Assembly (NCBI GenBank): GCA_003133325.1
Contig: PKXA01000083.1
Location: 817 to 32,923 of the forward strand
Length of the DNA: 32,107 nucleotides
DNA from: Acidimicrobiaceae bacterium
GTDB taxonomy: Bacteria > Actinomycetota > Acidimicrobiia > Acidimicrobiales > RAAP-2
Reading direction: 5' to 3'
Positions 15,968 to 23,955 of this stretch are shown piece by piece. Each line of letters opens with the position of its first letter. Within the stretch, counting starts at the first letter, position 1. The notes below the pieces were generated by a model. That model searched no databases. It was not told the DNA's origin and worked only from the letters and a program-made list of their open reading frames with translations. The position numbers were made by a program, and so were the translations under genes.

Positions 15968-16371
15968 CCGATGGAGAACACCAGATACTCGACGTTGTGG
16001 GGAACTTCTTCGATGCACTGGAGAACGGGGATCTGGGAGCCTGCCACGACATCATGGCCGACGATGCCGTTATCTGGCACAACTACGACCAGATCGAACA
16101 AGCGAAGAGCGAGGCGTTGGCGAGTCTGGGTTTCCTGACTTCGCTGAAGCCCCACTTCCGCATCGTGCGCCGTGACCTTCTCCCCGATGGCTGCGTCCAG
16201 CAGCATGTCGCTGAGATCCGTTTTCCCGATGGAAGCGAAATCGACGTTCCGGCTATCGAGAGAATCTACTGCGCAGCCGGCCGAATCACCCGGATCGAGG
16301 AGTACATGGATTCTGCACCGATGGGCGAAGTAATGCGGAAAGTGCAAAGTCTGAACCGGACCGAGGCATAG
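15964..16371 (+). CDS. SnoaL/NTF2-like polyketide-cyclase-type protein
   Basis: A 135-residue NTF2-like-fold protein. Features are a first helix ILDVVGNFFDALENGDLGACHDIMADDAVIWHNYDQ, the typical start for the SnoaL and limonene-epoxide-hydrolase-like families, and a strand-turn-strand C-terminus (IERIYCAAGRITRIEEYMD). Such proteins isomerise, hydrate or bind small hydrophobic rings, and many are non-catalytic. Start ATG 15964 has GGGGGAAAG upstream. It is followed by the decayed start of a LigB gene, so it was probably once part of a second ring-cleavage operon. Regulatory site C lies upstream. Confidence 0.85.
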   Translation: MTDGEHQILDVVGNFFDALENGDLGACHDIMADDAVIWHNYDQIEQAKSEALASLGFLTSLKPHFRIVRRDLLPDGCVQQHVAEIRFPDGSEIDVPAIERIYCAAGRITRIEEYMDSAPMGEVMRKVQSLNRTEA

Positions 16372-16384
16372 GGAGCTATCGCCC

Positions 16385-16504
16385 ATGGGTGCCGTACTCG
16401 CTGCGGGTGCCACACGTTCTCCACCACTCGCGCTCCCTGACCAGCAGATGGCCGATGTCTTCAAGTGGGCGCTGCGTGATGAATTTGATGAGTTGCGAGG
16501 ATGA
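16385..16504 (+). pseudogene. N-terminal remnant of a second LigB-type dioxygenase
   Basis: A 39-codon frame begins MGAVLAAGATRSPPLALPDQ and goes on to QMADVFKWALRD. The intact LigB at 5164-6240 starts MGAVLAAGLTHFPPLALPDE and goes on to RMADVFRWALRD. The DNA match extends upstream through the ribosome site (GGGAGCTATCGCCC against GGGAGGTATCACCC). Similarity stops abruptly after the shared RD and the frame closes seven codons later. The metal-ligand histidine of the intact protein is Arg here, so decay has reached the active site. The rest of the gene has been deleted. Confidence 0.88.
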
Positions 16505-16521
16505 TCACCGAATCGGGATCG

Positions 16522-16680
16522 TCAACCCTTGGCGAGGGGTCCGAAAAGGTTGGTTCCGATGGCTGCCGGGATCTTCTGGCCAAACTCGGAGCCGGTGACT
16601 TTGGAGCTCACCGTTCGGTACTCACCGGGTCGCTTACTCCGATAGGCGAACGGAAGCCCATGTGATGACGTTAATCCGAG
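16522..16680 (-). pseudogene. Unidentified C-terminal gene remnant
   Basis: On the minus strand an open frame of about 50 codons ends in TGA at 16524-16522. It reads with protein-like composition (LPFAYRSKRPGEYRTVSS, then KVTGSEFGQKIPAAIGT). No start or ribosome site is visible and the frame enters from the region just upstream of the acyl-CoA synthetase gene. I take it as the tail of a deleted gene but cannot name the family. Chance is possible. Confidence 0.35.
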
Positions 16681-16737
16681 AAACCAGGCTGCTGGCACGG
16701 TGAGCGCGAATCGAGGGCGTCAACAGAGGAGGCATGG

Positions 16738-18375
16738 ATGGCACGGGATCGGGTGATCAGGCGTTGGCATGATGACGCGCAAGCACAGGAGTACCGCCGG
16801 TTGGGAATCTGGGGCGACCGCGCACTGATAGAGCTCTTCGATGAGTGCGTGGCGAGGCACCCTGAAAAGATCGCGATCATTGATGATCGCGTCCGGTGGA
16901 CGTACGCCGAATTGCGCGATCTGTCCCTGCGGGCCGCCCAACTCCTGCTCGACCTGGGGGTGGGCCCGGGGGATCCTGTTGCCGTACAGGTGCCGAGCTG
17001 TGGTCTGCTGCCTCTGGTCCACCTGGCCGCAAATCGCATTGGTGCAATCATGGTCGCTGTTCCCACCCGTTGGCGACGGGCGGAAGTGGGGTCCCTGCTG
17101 CGGACCGTCGAGGCCGAAGTGCTCATCGCAGTGCAATCCGAGCGCGGCGAGGACTTGTGTCCGCTGCACGAAGAGTTGCGGCAGCAACTGCCGGGCCTGC
17201 GGACGATCCTGTACGCGCGTACCGGATCAGCAGACTCGTTCGAGGAACAGATGCTGGCTACTGACCCGCTTTCGACGGAGGACCAGGAACGGCTACGCCT
17301 CGATCCCGACGAGCCCGCACACGTCATGTGCTCTTCGGGGACGACCGGAGTGCCGAAGGCCTCCTTGTGGAGCGGCAACGATTTGATAGCGATGCTCGTT
17401 CATCAGACAGGGGAGGCGTTGGAGCTCACGCCTGATGACGTGGCTGCAGCCATCGCCCCTGCCGGACAGGGCTCTACTGGCTACATCTTCCCGATTCTGG
17501 CCCCGCTGCTGATCGGCGCCACCAGCGCCATCCTCGAGCACTGGTCCCCGCCGGAAGCGCTGGAGCTGATCGTGCGTGAAGGCTGTACCTACGGCACAGC
17601 CATTCCGACCCAGATGACCATGCTGTTGGATCTGCCGCTCGAGTCCGTGGATCTTTCACGATTCACCCGCTTCAACAATGCCGGTGCTCCCTTGGCGCCG
17701 CGCGTAGCGGAACAGGTCGAGGCTCGAATGGGCTGCCGTGTCCAAAACGTCTACGGCACGACCGACGGTGGCGTGCCGACCATGACCAAGGTGAGCGATC
17801 CGGACTCTGCGAGGTGGAACACGGTCGGCCGGGTGTGCATCGGCGAAGAAGTGGAGCTGCGGGACCCGGATGGATCACGGGTGCCGCCAGGTAAATCAGG
17901 CGAGCTCTACTGGCGCGGTGCGAACAACTCCTACGGATACCTCAATCAGCCGGACTACGACTCGGCCAACTGGGGCGAGGACGGATGGTACCGCTCCGGC
18001 GACCTGGGGTGTTTCGATGACGACGGATATCTGCAGATCGTGGGCCGAGCCAAGGACATGATCCTGCGGGGTGGGGTGAACATATTCCCGATCGAGGTGG
18101 AGAGCCTTCTCAGCCACCATCCCCAGGTTCTTGCAGTGGCGATCGTTCCGGTGGCCGATGAACGCCTGGGTGAGCGCGCGTGTGCGGCCGTGGTGCCGGC
18201 AGGCGTCCCGCCGAAACTGGAGGACCTGACGGACTTCCTGACGGACAAGGGACTTTCGAAGTTCAAACTCCCCGAGTTTCTCGTCATCCTGGACGAACTG
18301 CCGATCAACCCTGGTGGAAAAGTAGACAAGCGCCGGCTGCAGAGCGTCGTCGCCGAGAGTCTCGAAGTGGACTGA
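16738..18375 (+). CDS. AMP-forming acyl-CoA synthetase
   Basis: A 545-residue member of the ANL (acyl-adenylate) family; it activates a carboxylic acid with ATP to the adenylate and transfers it to CoA. Core motifs in order: SSGTTGVPKA (about residue 198), NVYGTTDGG (about 336), YRSGDLG (about 417), the hinge RAKDMILRGGVNIFP, and the C-terminal catalytic lysine in NPGGKVDKR (about 526). Full length. Start ATG 16738 has AGGAGG seven bases upstream; an ATG at 16734 is out of frame. First gene of the beta-oxidation operon, so it probably activates the imported acid. Chain type cannot be told from sequence; neighbours suggest a side chain or ring-derived acid. Confidence 0.92.
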   Translation: MARDRVIRRWHDDAQAQEYRRLGIWGDRALIELFDECVARHPEKIAIIDDRVRWTYAELRDLSLRAAQLLLDLGVGPGDPVAVQVPSCGLLPLVHLAANRIGAIMVAVPTRWRRAEVGSLLRTVEAEVLIAVQSERGEDLCPLHEELRQQLPGLRTILYARTGSADSFEEQMLATDPLSTEDQERLRLDPDEPAHVMCSSGTTGVPKASLWSGNDLIAMLVHQTGEALELTPDDVAAAIAPAGQGSTGYIFPILAPLLIGATSAILEHWSPPEALELIVREGCTYGTAIPTQMTMLLDLPLESVDLSRFTRFNNAGAPLAPRVAEQVEARMGCRVQNVYGTTDGGVPTMTKVSDPDSARWNTVGRVCIGEEVELRDPDGSRVPPGKSGELYWRGANNSYGYLNQPDYDSANWGEDGWYRSGDLGCFDDDGYLQIVGRAKDMILRGGVNIFPIEVESLLSHHPQVLAVAIVPVADERLGERACAAVVPAGVPPKLEDLTDFLTDKGLSKFKLPEFLVILDELPINPGGKVDKRRLQSVVAESLEVD

Positions 18376-18468
18376 CGAGCAGGGGAGGCGCGACCGAGGG
18401 TGGCGCCGGATGTGTAAGTAGGGGCCGGCACCAGCCGGATCGGTATACGGGTTAGGGAAGGTATCTAC

Positions 18469-19251
18469 ATGGCAGACTTGGAATACGAGGTATCGGATGG
18501 CATCGGGACGATCCTGTTGAACCGTCCTGACCGAAAGAACGCCTTCACACTGGGCATGGTCGATGAGTGGGCGGCCGCGCTGCGCGCGGCGCGCTCCCAA
18601 CCTGAGGTCCGGGTGGTTGTGGTGACCGGGGCCGGACAAGCGTTCTGCTCGGGCGTCGATCTTGATGCGTTCCACGCGGAGGAACGGTCCGTACTCGAGC
18701 ACAAGATGATGCTGACCGAACGCATACACAGAGTGGCGCACGCACTGGAGGATCTCGACAAACCGGTGATCGCCGCTGTCAAGGGCGTCGCGGTTGGAGC
18801 GGGCATGGACATGGCATTGATGTGCGATATGCGCTTCGCCGGCGCGTCGGCCCGGTTTTCCGAGGGGTACGTCAAGGTGGGCCTGGTGCCCGGAGATGGC
18901 GGGTGCTACTTCCTTCCTCGCCTGGTGGGCACAGCCAAGGCCCTCGAACTGCTGTGGACGGGTGACTTCGTCGATGCGGATGAGGCCGCCCGGTTGGGCA
19001 TCGTGAACCATGTCTATCCGGATGATGAGCTCATCCCTCGCACCTATGAGCTTGCACGCCGGCTTGCTGACGGCCCGCCGATCGCAATCCAAATGATCAA
19101 GCGCGCCGTCTACCAATCATCGCAGTTGGACCTGCGGACTGCGCTCGACCTGATCTCGTCGCACCTGGCGATCGTCCAATCCACGCACGACTCGAAAGAG
19201 GCGTTCGAGGCCTTCCGTCAGAAGCGAAAGCCTGTCTTTGAAGGTCGCTGA
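18469..19251 (+). CDS. Crotonase-family enoyl-CoA hydratase/isomerase-like protein
   Basis: A 260-residue crotonase-fold protein acting on acyl-CoA esters. Oxyanion-hole segments FCSGVDLDAF and KGVAVGAGMDMALMCDMRFA are clear. Compared with classical hydratases, the two catalytic glutamates are not conserved: the GCELAMMCD glutamate is Asp (GMDMALMCD) and the FGQPE glutamate aligns with Tyr (FSEGY). Simple enoyl hydration by the standard mechanism is therefore doubtful; isomerase, dehalogenase-like or ring-hydrolase-like chemistry are alternatives. An unusual PGDGGCYFLPRL follows. It lies 93 bp after the synthetase gene on the same strand. Confidence 0.87.
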   Translation: MADLEYEVSDGIGTILLNRPDRKNAFTLGMVDEWAAALRAARSQPEVRVVVVTGAGQAFCSGVDLDAFHAEERSVLEHKMMLTERIHRVAHALEDLDKPVIAAVKGVAVGAGMDMALMCDMRFAGASARFSEGYVKVGLVPGDGGCYFLPRLVGTAKALELLWTGDFVDADEAARLGIVNHVYPDDELIPRTYELARRLADGPPIAIQMIKRAVYQSSQLDLRTALDLISSHLAIVQSTHDSKEAFEAFRQKRKPVFEGR

Positions 19252-19330
19252 CGTGCCGTCGACGCCAAGCTCGCCATACAGCGTGATCACGTTGAGCTTT
19301 ACAGCGGTGAGAAGGACGTGTCGTGCCTTT

Positions 19331-19430
19331 GGGCTCCCCTCAGGGCTACTTGCGCGGAGGGTTCCGAACCCCCCCCTTGGAGCCGCTGGCCTTTGAGCTG
19401 GCGCCGCGCAAGTAGTCCTGAGGGGAGCCC
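19331..19430. repeat. 100-bp element with 27-bp inverted repeats
   Basis: GGGCTCCCCTCAGGGCTACT at 19331-19350 continues to 19357, and the reverse complement lies at 19404-19430 with one mismatch in 27 positions. The 46-bp loop has its own near-palindrome (GGTTCCGAACC) and a run of eight C. As RNA this would be a very stable stem. It sits between the crotonase and acyl-CoA dehydrogenase genes inside an operon. It could be a strong attenuator or terminator, a processed RNA, or a small non-autonomous mobile element; no target-site duplication was identified. Confidence 0.85.
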
Positions 19431-19478
19431 CTTGTGATCTGCCCATATGTTCATTTGTTCTGTGAGTGAGGAGACAGT

Positions 19479-20621
19479 GTGAAGCGTCGTGTCTATGGCC
19501 AGGACCACGAGGATTTCCGAAAGACGGTGCGGAGGTTCTATGTCGACGAACTGCGGCCACAGTTCACGGAATGGGAAGAAGCCGGCTGCCCGCCGCCATC
19601 GTTCTGGCAGCGGGCCGGAGAATTGGGGTTGCTGGGCATCCAGGTGCCGGAGCGGTTTGGCGGTGGCGGCGTGGACAGTTACCTGTTCAATGCGATTCTC
19701 ACCGAAGAGACCCAGTTCGCGGGTCTGGCTCTGGGGGGATTGCGGGTGCACACGGATATCTGCATGCCTTACTTCCTGCGCTATGCGAATGCGGGCCAGC
19801 AGGAGCGTTGGCTGCCCCGGCTGGCTTCCGGCAGCGCGGTGACCGCCCTGGCGATGTCCGAACCCGGAGCTGGGTCGGATGTGAAGTCGATGGCGACCCG
19901 AGCGGTACGCGACGGAGACCACTACGTTGTCAACGGGGCCAAGACCTTCATCTCAAACGGGAGCACAGCCGATCTCGTGATCACTGCGGTCAAGACTGAT
20001 CCCGAAGCCGGACGGGCGGGTGTCAGCCTGTTCGTCATCGATGGGGATGCACCCGGCTTCGGACGCAGGCCGATTCCGAAGAAGATGGGGCTGAAGGGGC
20101 AGGACCTCGGAGAGCTGTCGTTCAGCGATGTGCGCGTGCCGGTCGAGAATCTTCTCGGCGAGGAGGGTCATGGCTTCGAGTACCTCATGGCGAACCTCCC
20201 ACAGGAGAGACTGTCGATCGCGATTAACAGCCAGGCTGCGGCCGTCCAGGCCTTGCACGGTACGATCGAGTACGTACGGGAGCGCAAGGCATTCGGGACT
20301 ACCGTGGCCTCGTTTCAGAACACCAAGTTCGAACTCGCCTCCTGTTCCACGGAGATCGAAGCCGGACAGGCGCTGGTGGATCGGGCGTTGGAAGCGCACG
20401 AGGCCGGTGAGCTCACGGCCGTTGATGCCGCAGTCGTGAAGTTGTTCTGCACCGAACTGCAGGGCCGTGTGGTGGATCGTTGCCTGCAGCTGCACGGTGG
20501 CTACGGCTACATGCTCGAATATCCGATTGCCAAAGCGTATGTCGACGCGCGCGTGTCGCGAATCTACGGTGGGTCCAGTGAGGTGATGAAGGTAGTCATC
20601 AGCAAGTCACTGGGCCTGTGA
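19479..20621 (+). CDS. Acyl-CoA dehydrogenase (FadE-like)
   Basis: A 380-residue FAD enzyme that makes the 2,3-double bond in acyl-CoA. The FAD/substrate signatures are visible: ALAMSEPGAGSDVKSM, GAKTFISNGSTADL, KMGLKGQDLGELSFSDVRVP, LHGGYGYMLEYPI. The usual C-terminal catalytic Glu position (IYEGT) reads IYGGSSEV. A candidate base at the alternative position used by isovaleryl- and long-chain-type enzymes is the Glu of PQERLSIA. Start GTG 19479 follows GTGAGGAGACA. A GTGA overlap leads into the thiolase remnant downstream. Confidence 0.92.
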   Translation: MKRRVYGQDHEDFRKTVRRFYVDELRPQFTEWEEAGCPPPSFWQRAGELGLLGIQVPERFGGGGVDSYLFNAILTEETQFAGLALGGLRVHTDICMPYFLRYANAGQQERWLPRLASGSAVTALAMSEPGAGSDVKSMATRAVRDGDHYVVNGAKTFISNGSTADLVITAVKTDPEAGRAGVSLFVIDGDAPGFGRRPIPKKMGLKGQDLGELSFSDVRVPVENLLGEEGHGFEYLMANLPQERLSIAINSQAAAVQALHGTIEYVRERKAFGTTVASFQNTKFELASCSTEIEAGQALVDRALEAHEAGELTAVDAAVVKLFCTELQGRVVDRCLQLHGGYGYMLEYPIAKAYVDARVSRIYGGSSEVMKVVISKSLGL

Positions 20622-20953
20622 GAAGGCACACGGTGGATTCGGTGGTCATCGGAGAGGAGGCCCATTCGCCGGTGGGCCGGGGAGCACTGGGCCGCGGAAC
20701 ACTGGGCGGGGGAGTGTCCGGATTGCACGCAGTGGACCTGTTGCCTCAGGTATTGGGCGCCCTGGTCGTTCGCACCGGTATCGATCCGGTTCGTGTCGAG
20801 GACATGCCGTCTGTGACGATCGACGTCGCGGGAATCGTCGGACATCGCCCACCCCGAGGTGAAGGAGGCCGATCCCGGGTATCGGCGAACTCGGTCGGAC
20901 GGGTGGACAAGTGTTCGCCGCATCGGCGGAACGTGCCTGAGCCGAGGGGATGA
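20618..20953 (+). pseudogene. N-terminal thiolase remnant
   Basis: The 111-codon frame starts with GTG overlapping the upstream stop (GTGA). Its first 65 residues follow the thiolase N-terminus: VVIGEEAHSPVGRG, then GGGVSGLHAVDLLPQVL and RTGIDPVRVED, matching the family pattern VRTPVGxxxGxLxxxxxxDLLxxVLxxLVxRTGIDP. After that the similarity is lost and the frame becomes Arg-rich. The active-site Cys, His and Cys of a thiolase are all missing. The coupling overlap remains, so this was once the operon's thiolase. The last beta-oxidation step would need a gene outside the window. Confidence 0.75.
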
Positions 20954-20954
20954 G

Positions 20955-22139
20955 ATGATGACGGCGCGAGGAACCTCAACGGATACCCCCCTGATCCCTC
21001 CGATGGTCAATCTTGGACCGGAGGTCGATGTCCTGCGAGCGGAGGTGCGGGACTTCCTCGCCGAGGAGCTGGCCGCCGAGCGCTTCGAGCCCCATTGCGA
21101 CGCCTGGCTGTCCGGCTGGGATGCGGGGTTCAGCCGCCGACTCGGCGAGCGTGGCTGGCTGGGCATGACAATCCCGAGGGAGTACGGCGGTCATGGGCGC
21201 TCATCACTCGAGCGCTACGCGGTTACCGAGGAACTGCTCGCGGCGGGTGCGCCGGTGGCTGCGCACTGGGTGGCGGACCGGCAGACTGCGCCGTCGCTGC
21301 TCAGATACGGTTCGGATGCGCTGAAACGTCGATATCTGCCGGCCATCGCTCGCGGTGAGTGCTTCTTTGCCATTGGACTGTCCGAGCCGGATGCCGGTTC
21401 CGATCTCGCCGCGGTTCGCACCCGGGCGGTGCATCGAGATGGCGGCTGGGAGCTGAATGGCACCAAGGTGTGGACATCTGGGGCCCATCAAGCGCACGCC
21501 TTCTTCGTACTGGCCCGCAGCTCGCCGATCGACGTCGCCGATCGGCACGCCGGGTTGTCCCAATTCCTGGTGGGATTGTCCTCTCCCGGGGTGACCGTGC
21601 GGCCCATCCGGATGACCTCCGGCGAGCATCACTTCAACGAGGTTCTCCTGGACAGCGTGTTCGTGCCCGATGACGCGGTCATTGGCGCAATCGGTGCCGG
21701 CTGGCAGCAGGTGACCTCGGAACTGGCATTCGAGCGGAGTGGGCCCGAGCGCTTTCTGTCGACCTTCCCGCTACTGGTCGCCGTGGTGGACCATTTGTCG
21801 GCCAAGGACATCCCTTGCGACTCGACGCGGGAGCTGGGTGAACTCATCGCCAGATTGTGGACCCTGCGGCAGATGTCCCTGGCAGTGGCTGGCGCGCTGG
21901 CCGGCGGCGAAGCTCCCGATGTGGCGGCGGCCCTGGTGAAGGATTTAGGAACGAGGTTGGAGTGTGACGTGATCGACACAGCTCGGCTGCTGGTTCATAC
22001 CGAGCCGGACCTCTCGTCGGGAGAGCGCCTGCCCAGGTTGCTGGCCGAGGCCGTGGCGCATGCGCCGGGATTCACCCTTCGTGGAGGCACGAACGAGATA
22101 TTGCGCGGCGTTGTCGCGAGGGCACTGGGGATGCGATGA
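20955..22139 (+). CDS. Acyl-CoA dehydrogenase, large-subunit type
   Basis: A 394-residue acyl-CoA dehydrogenase. Motifs include GWLGMTIPREYGGHG, FFAIGLSEPDAGSDLA, ELNGTKVWTSGAHQAH and a C-terminal RGGTNEILRGVVARALGMR. The C-terminal active-site loop lacks the classical YEG glutamate (LRGGTNE). It overlaps the next acyl-CoA dehydrogenase by ATGA, the arrangement known for actinobacterial heteromeric (alpha2beta2) enzymes such as those of steroid side-chain degradation, where one subunit supplies the base and each contributes to the FAD site. Start ATG 20955 (or 20958) follows GAGGGG. Probably acts on a bulky or branched acyl-CoA. Confidence 0.9.
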   Translation: MMTARGTSTDTPLIPPMVNLGPEVDVLRAEVRDFLAEELAAERFEPHCDAWLSGWDAGFSRRLGERGWLGMTIPREYGGHGRSSLERYAVTEELLAAGAPVAAHWVADRQTAPSLLRYGSDALKRRYLPAIARGECFFAIGLSEPDAGSDLAAVRTRAVHRDGGWELNGTKVWTSGAHQAHAFFVLARSSPIDVADRHAGLSQFLVGLSSPGVTVRPIRMTSGEHHFNEVLLDSVFVPDDAVIGAIGAGWQQVTSELAFERSGPERFLSTFPLLVAVVDHLSAKDIPCDSTRELGELIARLWTLRQMSLAVAGALAGGEAPDVAAALVKDLGTRLECDVIDTARLLVHTEPDLSSGERLPRLLAEAVAHAPGFTLRGGTNEILRGVVARALGMR

Positions 22140-23194
22140 CCGGAACGATGGATGCCAACGAGCTGGAGCTGCTCAGGCGTAGCTGTTCCGACCTGTTCAA
22201 CCGGTACCAGGATGAGCAGGACGGGCGGGCGGGGTGGGACGACCGACTGTGGCAAGCGATCGAACAGTCAGGCTTCGCCCTGGTATCGGTGCCGGTAGAG
22301 CACGGCGGGGAGGGTGGCACCTTGCGCGAGGCTGCGACGGTGCTCACCGTGGCAGGTGAACACTGCGTGATGGCGCCGATCGGTGAGACCGCAGTGCTCG
22401 GTGCCTGGTTGCTTGGGCAGGCAGGTCTGGAGATCCCGGCCGGACCCCTGACCGCCGTCAGCGCTCCGCCCGAGCTACAGGTCAACCCTGTTGGCGGCGG
22501 CTGGTCAGTGCTGGGTCGGTTACCGCGAGTCCCCTGGGGCCGGTACGTGGCGCGCGTCGCGGTGCTTGCCGGAGACCATGTGCTGTCACTGGCGCCGGAG
22601 GCGGTGTCCGTCGAGCCCGGGGCCAACCTCGCCGGGGAGCCGCGCGACACTCTGCTGGTCGACTGCATCGTGGATCGGGCAGAACAGGCTCGTGTCCAGC
22701 CCGGAACCGACGAGCTGCTACGCCGGCGGCAAGTCCTGGTGCGCATCGCACTCATGGCCGGGGCGGCACAGCGTGCGCTCTCATCGACGCTTCGCTATGT
22801 CAGCGAGCGCGAGCAGTTCGGCAGGCCGTTGAGCGGATTCCAGGCAGTTCAGCAACAGGTGGCTGAACTGGCGGGTGAAACAGCGGCGATGCGAATTTCG
22901 GTGGACGCCGCGATCGATCTCTGCGGTAGGCACGGACTGGAGCACGATCGAGCCGGCGATGTACTCGCAGCCGCCAAGGTGCAGGCGGGTCGGGGAGCGG
23001 GGAGGGTTGCTCGCATTGCCCACCAACTGCATGGGGCGATCGGGTTGACGGACGAGCATTCGTTGGGGCTGGCGACGACGCGTCTGTGGGCATGGCGGGA
23101 CGAGGCGGGGAGTGAGGCGGAGTGGGCTTGTGAGTTGGGGGCGCGAGTTCTTGACAGGGGCGCCGAGGGACTCTGGTGCTTCATCACCGGCTAG
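22136..23194 (+). CDS. Acyl-CoA dehydrogenase, small-subunit type
   Basis: A 352-residue divergent acyl-CoA dehydrogenase, shorter than usual. The middle beta domain is reduced and the SEPxAGSD and catalytic-Glu motifs are absent. What remains recognisable is the C-terminal helical domain: RYVSEREQFGRPLSGFQAV and AHQLHGAIGLTDEHSLGLAT. This is the pattern of the second chain in heteromeric enzymes. The start overlaps the large-subunit stop by ATGA. The two chains very likely form one enzyme; alone, this one is probably inactive. Confidence 0.88.
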   Translation: MTGTMDANELELLRRSCSDLFNRYQDEQDGRAGWDDRLWQAIEQSGFALVSVPVEHGGEGGTLREAATVLTVAGEHCVMAPIGETAVLGAWLLGQAGLEIPAGPLTAVSAPPELQVNPVGGGWSVLGRLPRVPWGRYVARVAVLAGDHVLSLAPEAVSVEPGANLAGEPRDTLLVDCIVDRAEQARVQPGTDELLRRRQVLVRIALMAGAAQRALSSTLRYVSEREQFGRPLSGFQAVQQQVAELAGETAAMRISVDAAIDLCGRHGLEHDRAGDVLAAAKVQAGRGAGRVARIAHQLHGAIGLTDEHSLGLATTRLWAWRDEAGSEAEWACELGARVLDRGAEGLWCFITG

Positions 23195-23366
23195 TTGCCG
23201 TCCTCTCCATGCCTACTGGCGGTGCGTCCCGGGCTCTGTGAAGTCGCCTCACTGGATGCCGTGCCACTGGCCGTCGGTCGAAGTGGAGACACTCATGCTC
23301 GATCGGCATGGCCACCCCAACCTCGACTCACCTGGTGGGTGAACCACGCGGGGGCCGATCAGGCGC

Positions 23367-23597
23367 TCATTCCTCGATGAAAATGCACTCGCCAGGACAT
23401 TCCTCGGCGGCTTCCCGGACGGCGTCGTCGTGGTCGTCGGGCACGCGAGCGAGGCCGTCAGAACCGGTGAGGTTGAAGACCTTGGTGCCTTCCTTGACAT
23501 ACGAGAGCCCGTCGTCGAGCAGAGTGAAGACCGCGGGGGCGATTTCCTCGCAGAGGCCATCGCCGGTGCAGAGGTCCTGATCGATCCAGACCTTCAT
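23367..23597 (-). CDS. Single-cluster ferredoxin, CxxDxxC type
   Basis: A 76-residue ferredoxin. Cluster residues are Cys10, Asp13 and Cys16 (CTGDGLC) and Cys67 (EECPGEC); Cys71 is extra. CxxDxxC predicts a [3Fe-4S] or Asp-ligated [4Fe-4S] cluster, like ferredoxins serving P450s and some Rieske oxygenases. An insertion (LSYVKEGTKVFNLTGSDGLA) lengthens the middle. It stands alone on the minus strand between two plus-strand operons, roughly 400 bp downstream of regulatory site B. It is the only intact ferredoxin in the window, so it may feed the Rieske oxygenases. A P450 partner outside the window is equally possible. Confidence 0.92.
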   Translation of the reverse strand: MKVWIDQDLCTGDGLCEEIAPAVFTLLDDGLSYVKEGTKVFNLTGSDGLARVPDDHDDAVREAAEECPGECIFIEE

Positions 23598-23793
23598 TGT
23601 TGGACATATCCTTTCCGGGACATAGACGTTATGGCCTGCGGGTATACACGTCCGGCCTTTGGATGGGCGATGTCGCCGGGCCCTAGCTTCGTACCGGTCC
23701 GGTGCCGCGCCATTGCGGTGCACCCGGTCGTCACGGAAATGGCCGTGTCAGGCCAGGCGGCAATCGTTGCGGCTGGGAGAGGTCGAGTACTTG
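23598..23793. other. Long leader of the ferredoxin gene
   Basis: No gene is supported. If transcription starts at site B this is untranslated leader of the ferredoxin mRNA, together with the 40-codon frame upstream of it. Confidence 0.4.
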
Positions 23794-23822
23794 AGTGCTT
23801 GCGGTTTGGACCGCCGAGCTGA

Positions 23823-23945
23823 TCAATCATGAAGAGCAGCACCACGACCCTCTTTGACGAGAACCTCGCCAGCATCGATGTTGCCCATTTCTCCGGTGGC
23901 GATGCCCCCCAAGTCGACCCACGACTTCCCCTTTGAGTGTTCCAT
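23823..23945 (-). CDS. Possible 40-residue small protein in duplication copy B
   Basis: An open frame from ATG 23945, at the GGATGG shared by sites A-C, encodes 40 residues starting MEHSKGKSWVDLGG and ending EGRGAALHD. In copy A the same frame is broken by one deleted base, but would read nearly the same ends (MELSKGKSWVD, EGRGAALHD) if repaired. Ends are better kept than the middle. No strong ribosome site precedes the ATG. The internal AAAGGGG may instead be a ribosome site for a GTG start, as in the SDR gene at 30190. I do not recognise the peptide; it may be the residue of a deleted gene. Confidence 0.35.
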   Translation of the reverse strand: MEHSKGKSWVDLGGIATGEMGNIDAGEVLVKEGRGAALHD

Positions 23946-23955
23946 CCGACGAGCG

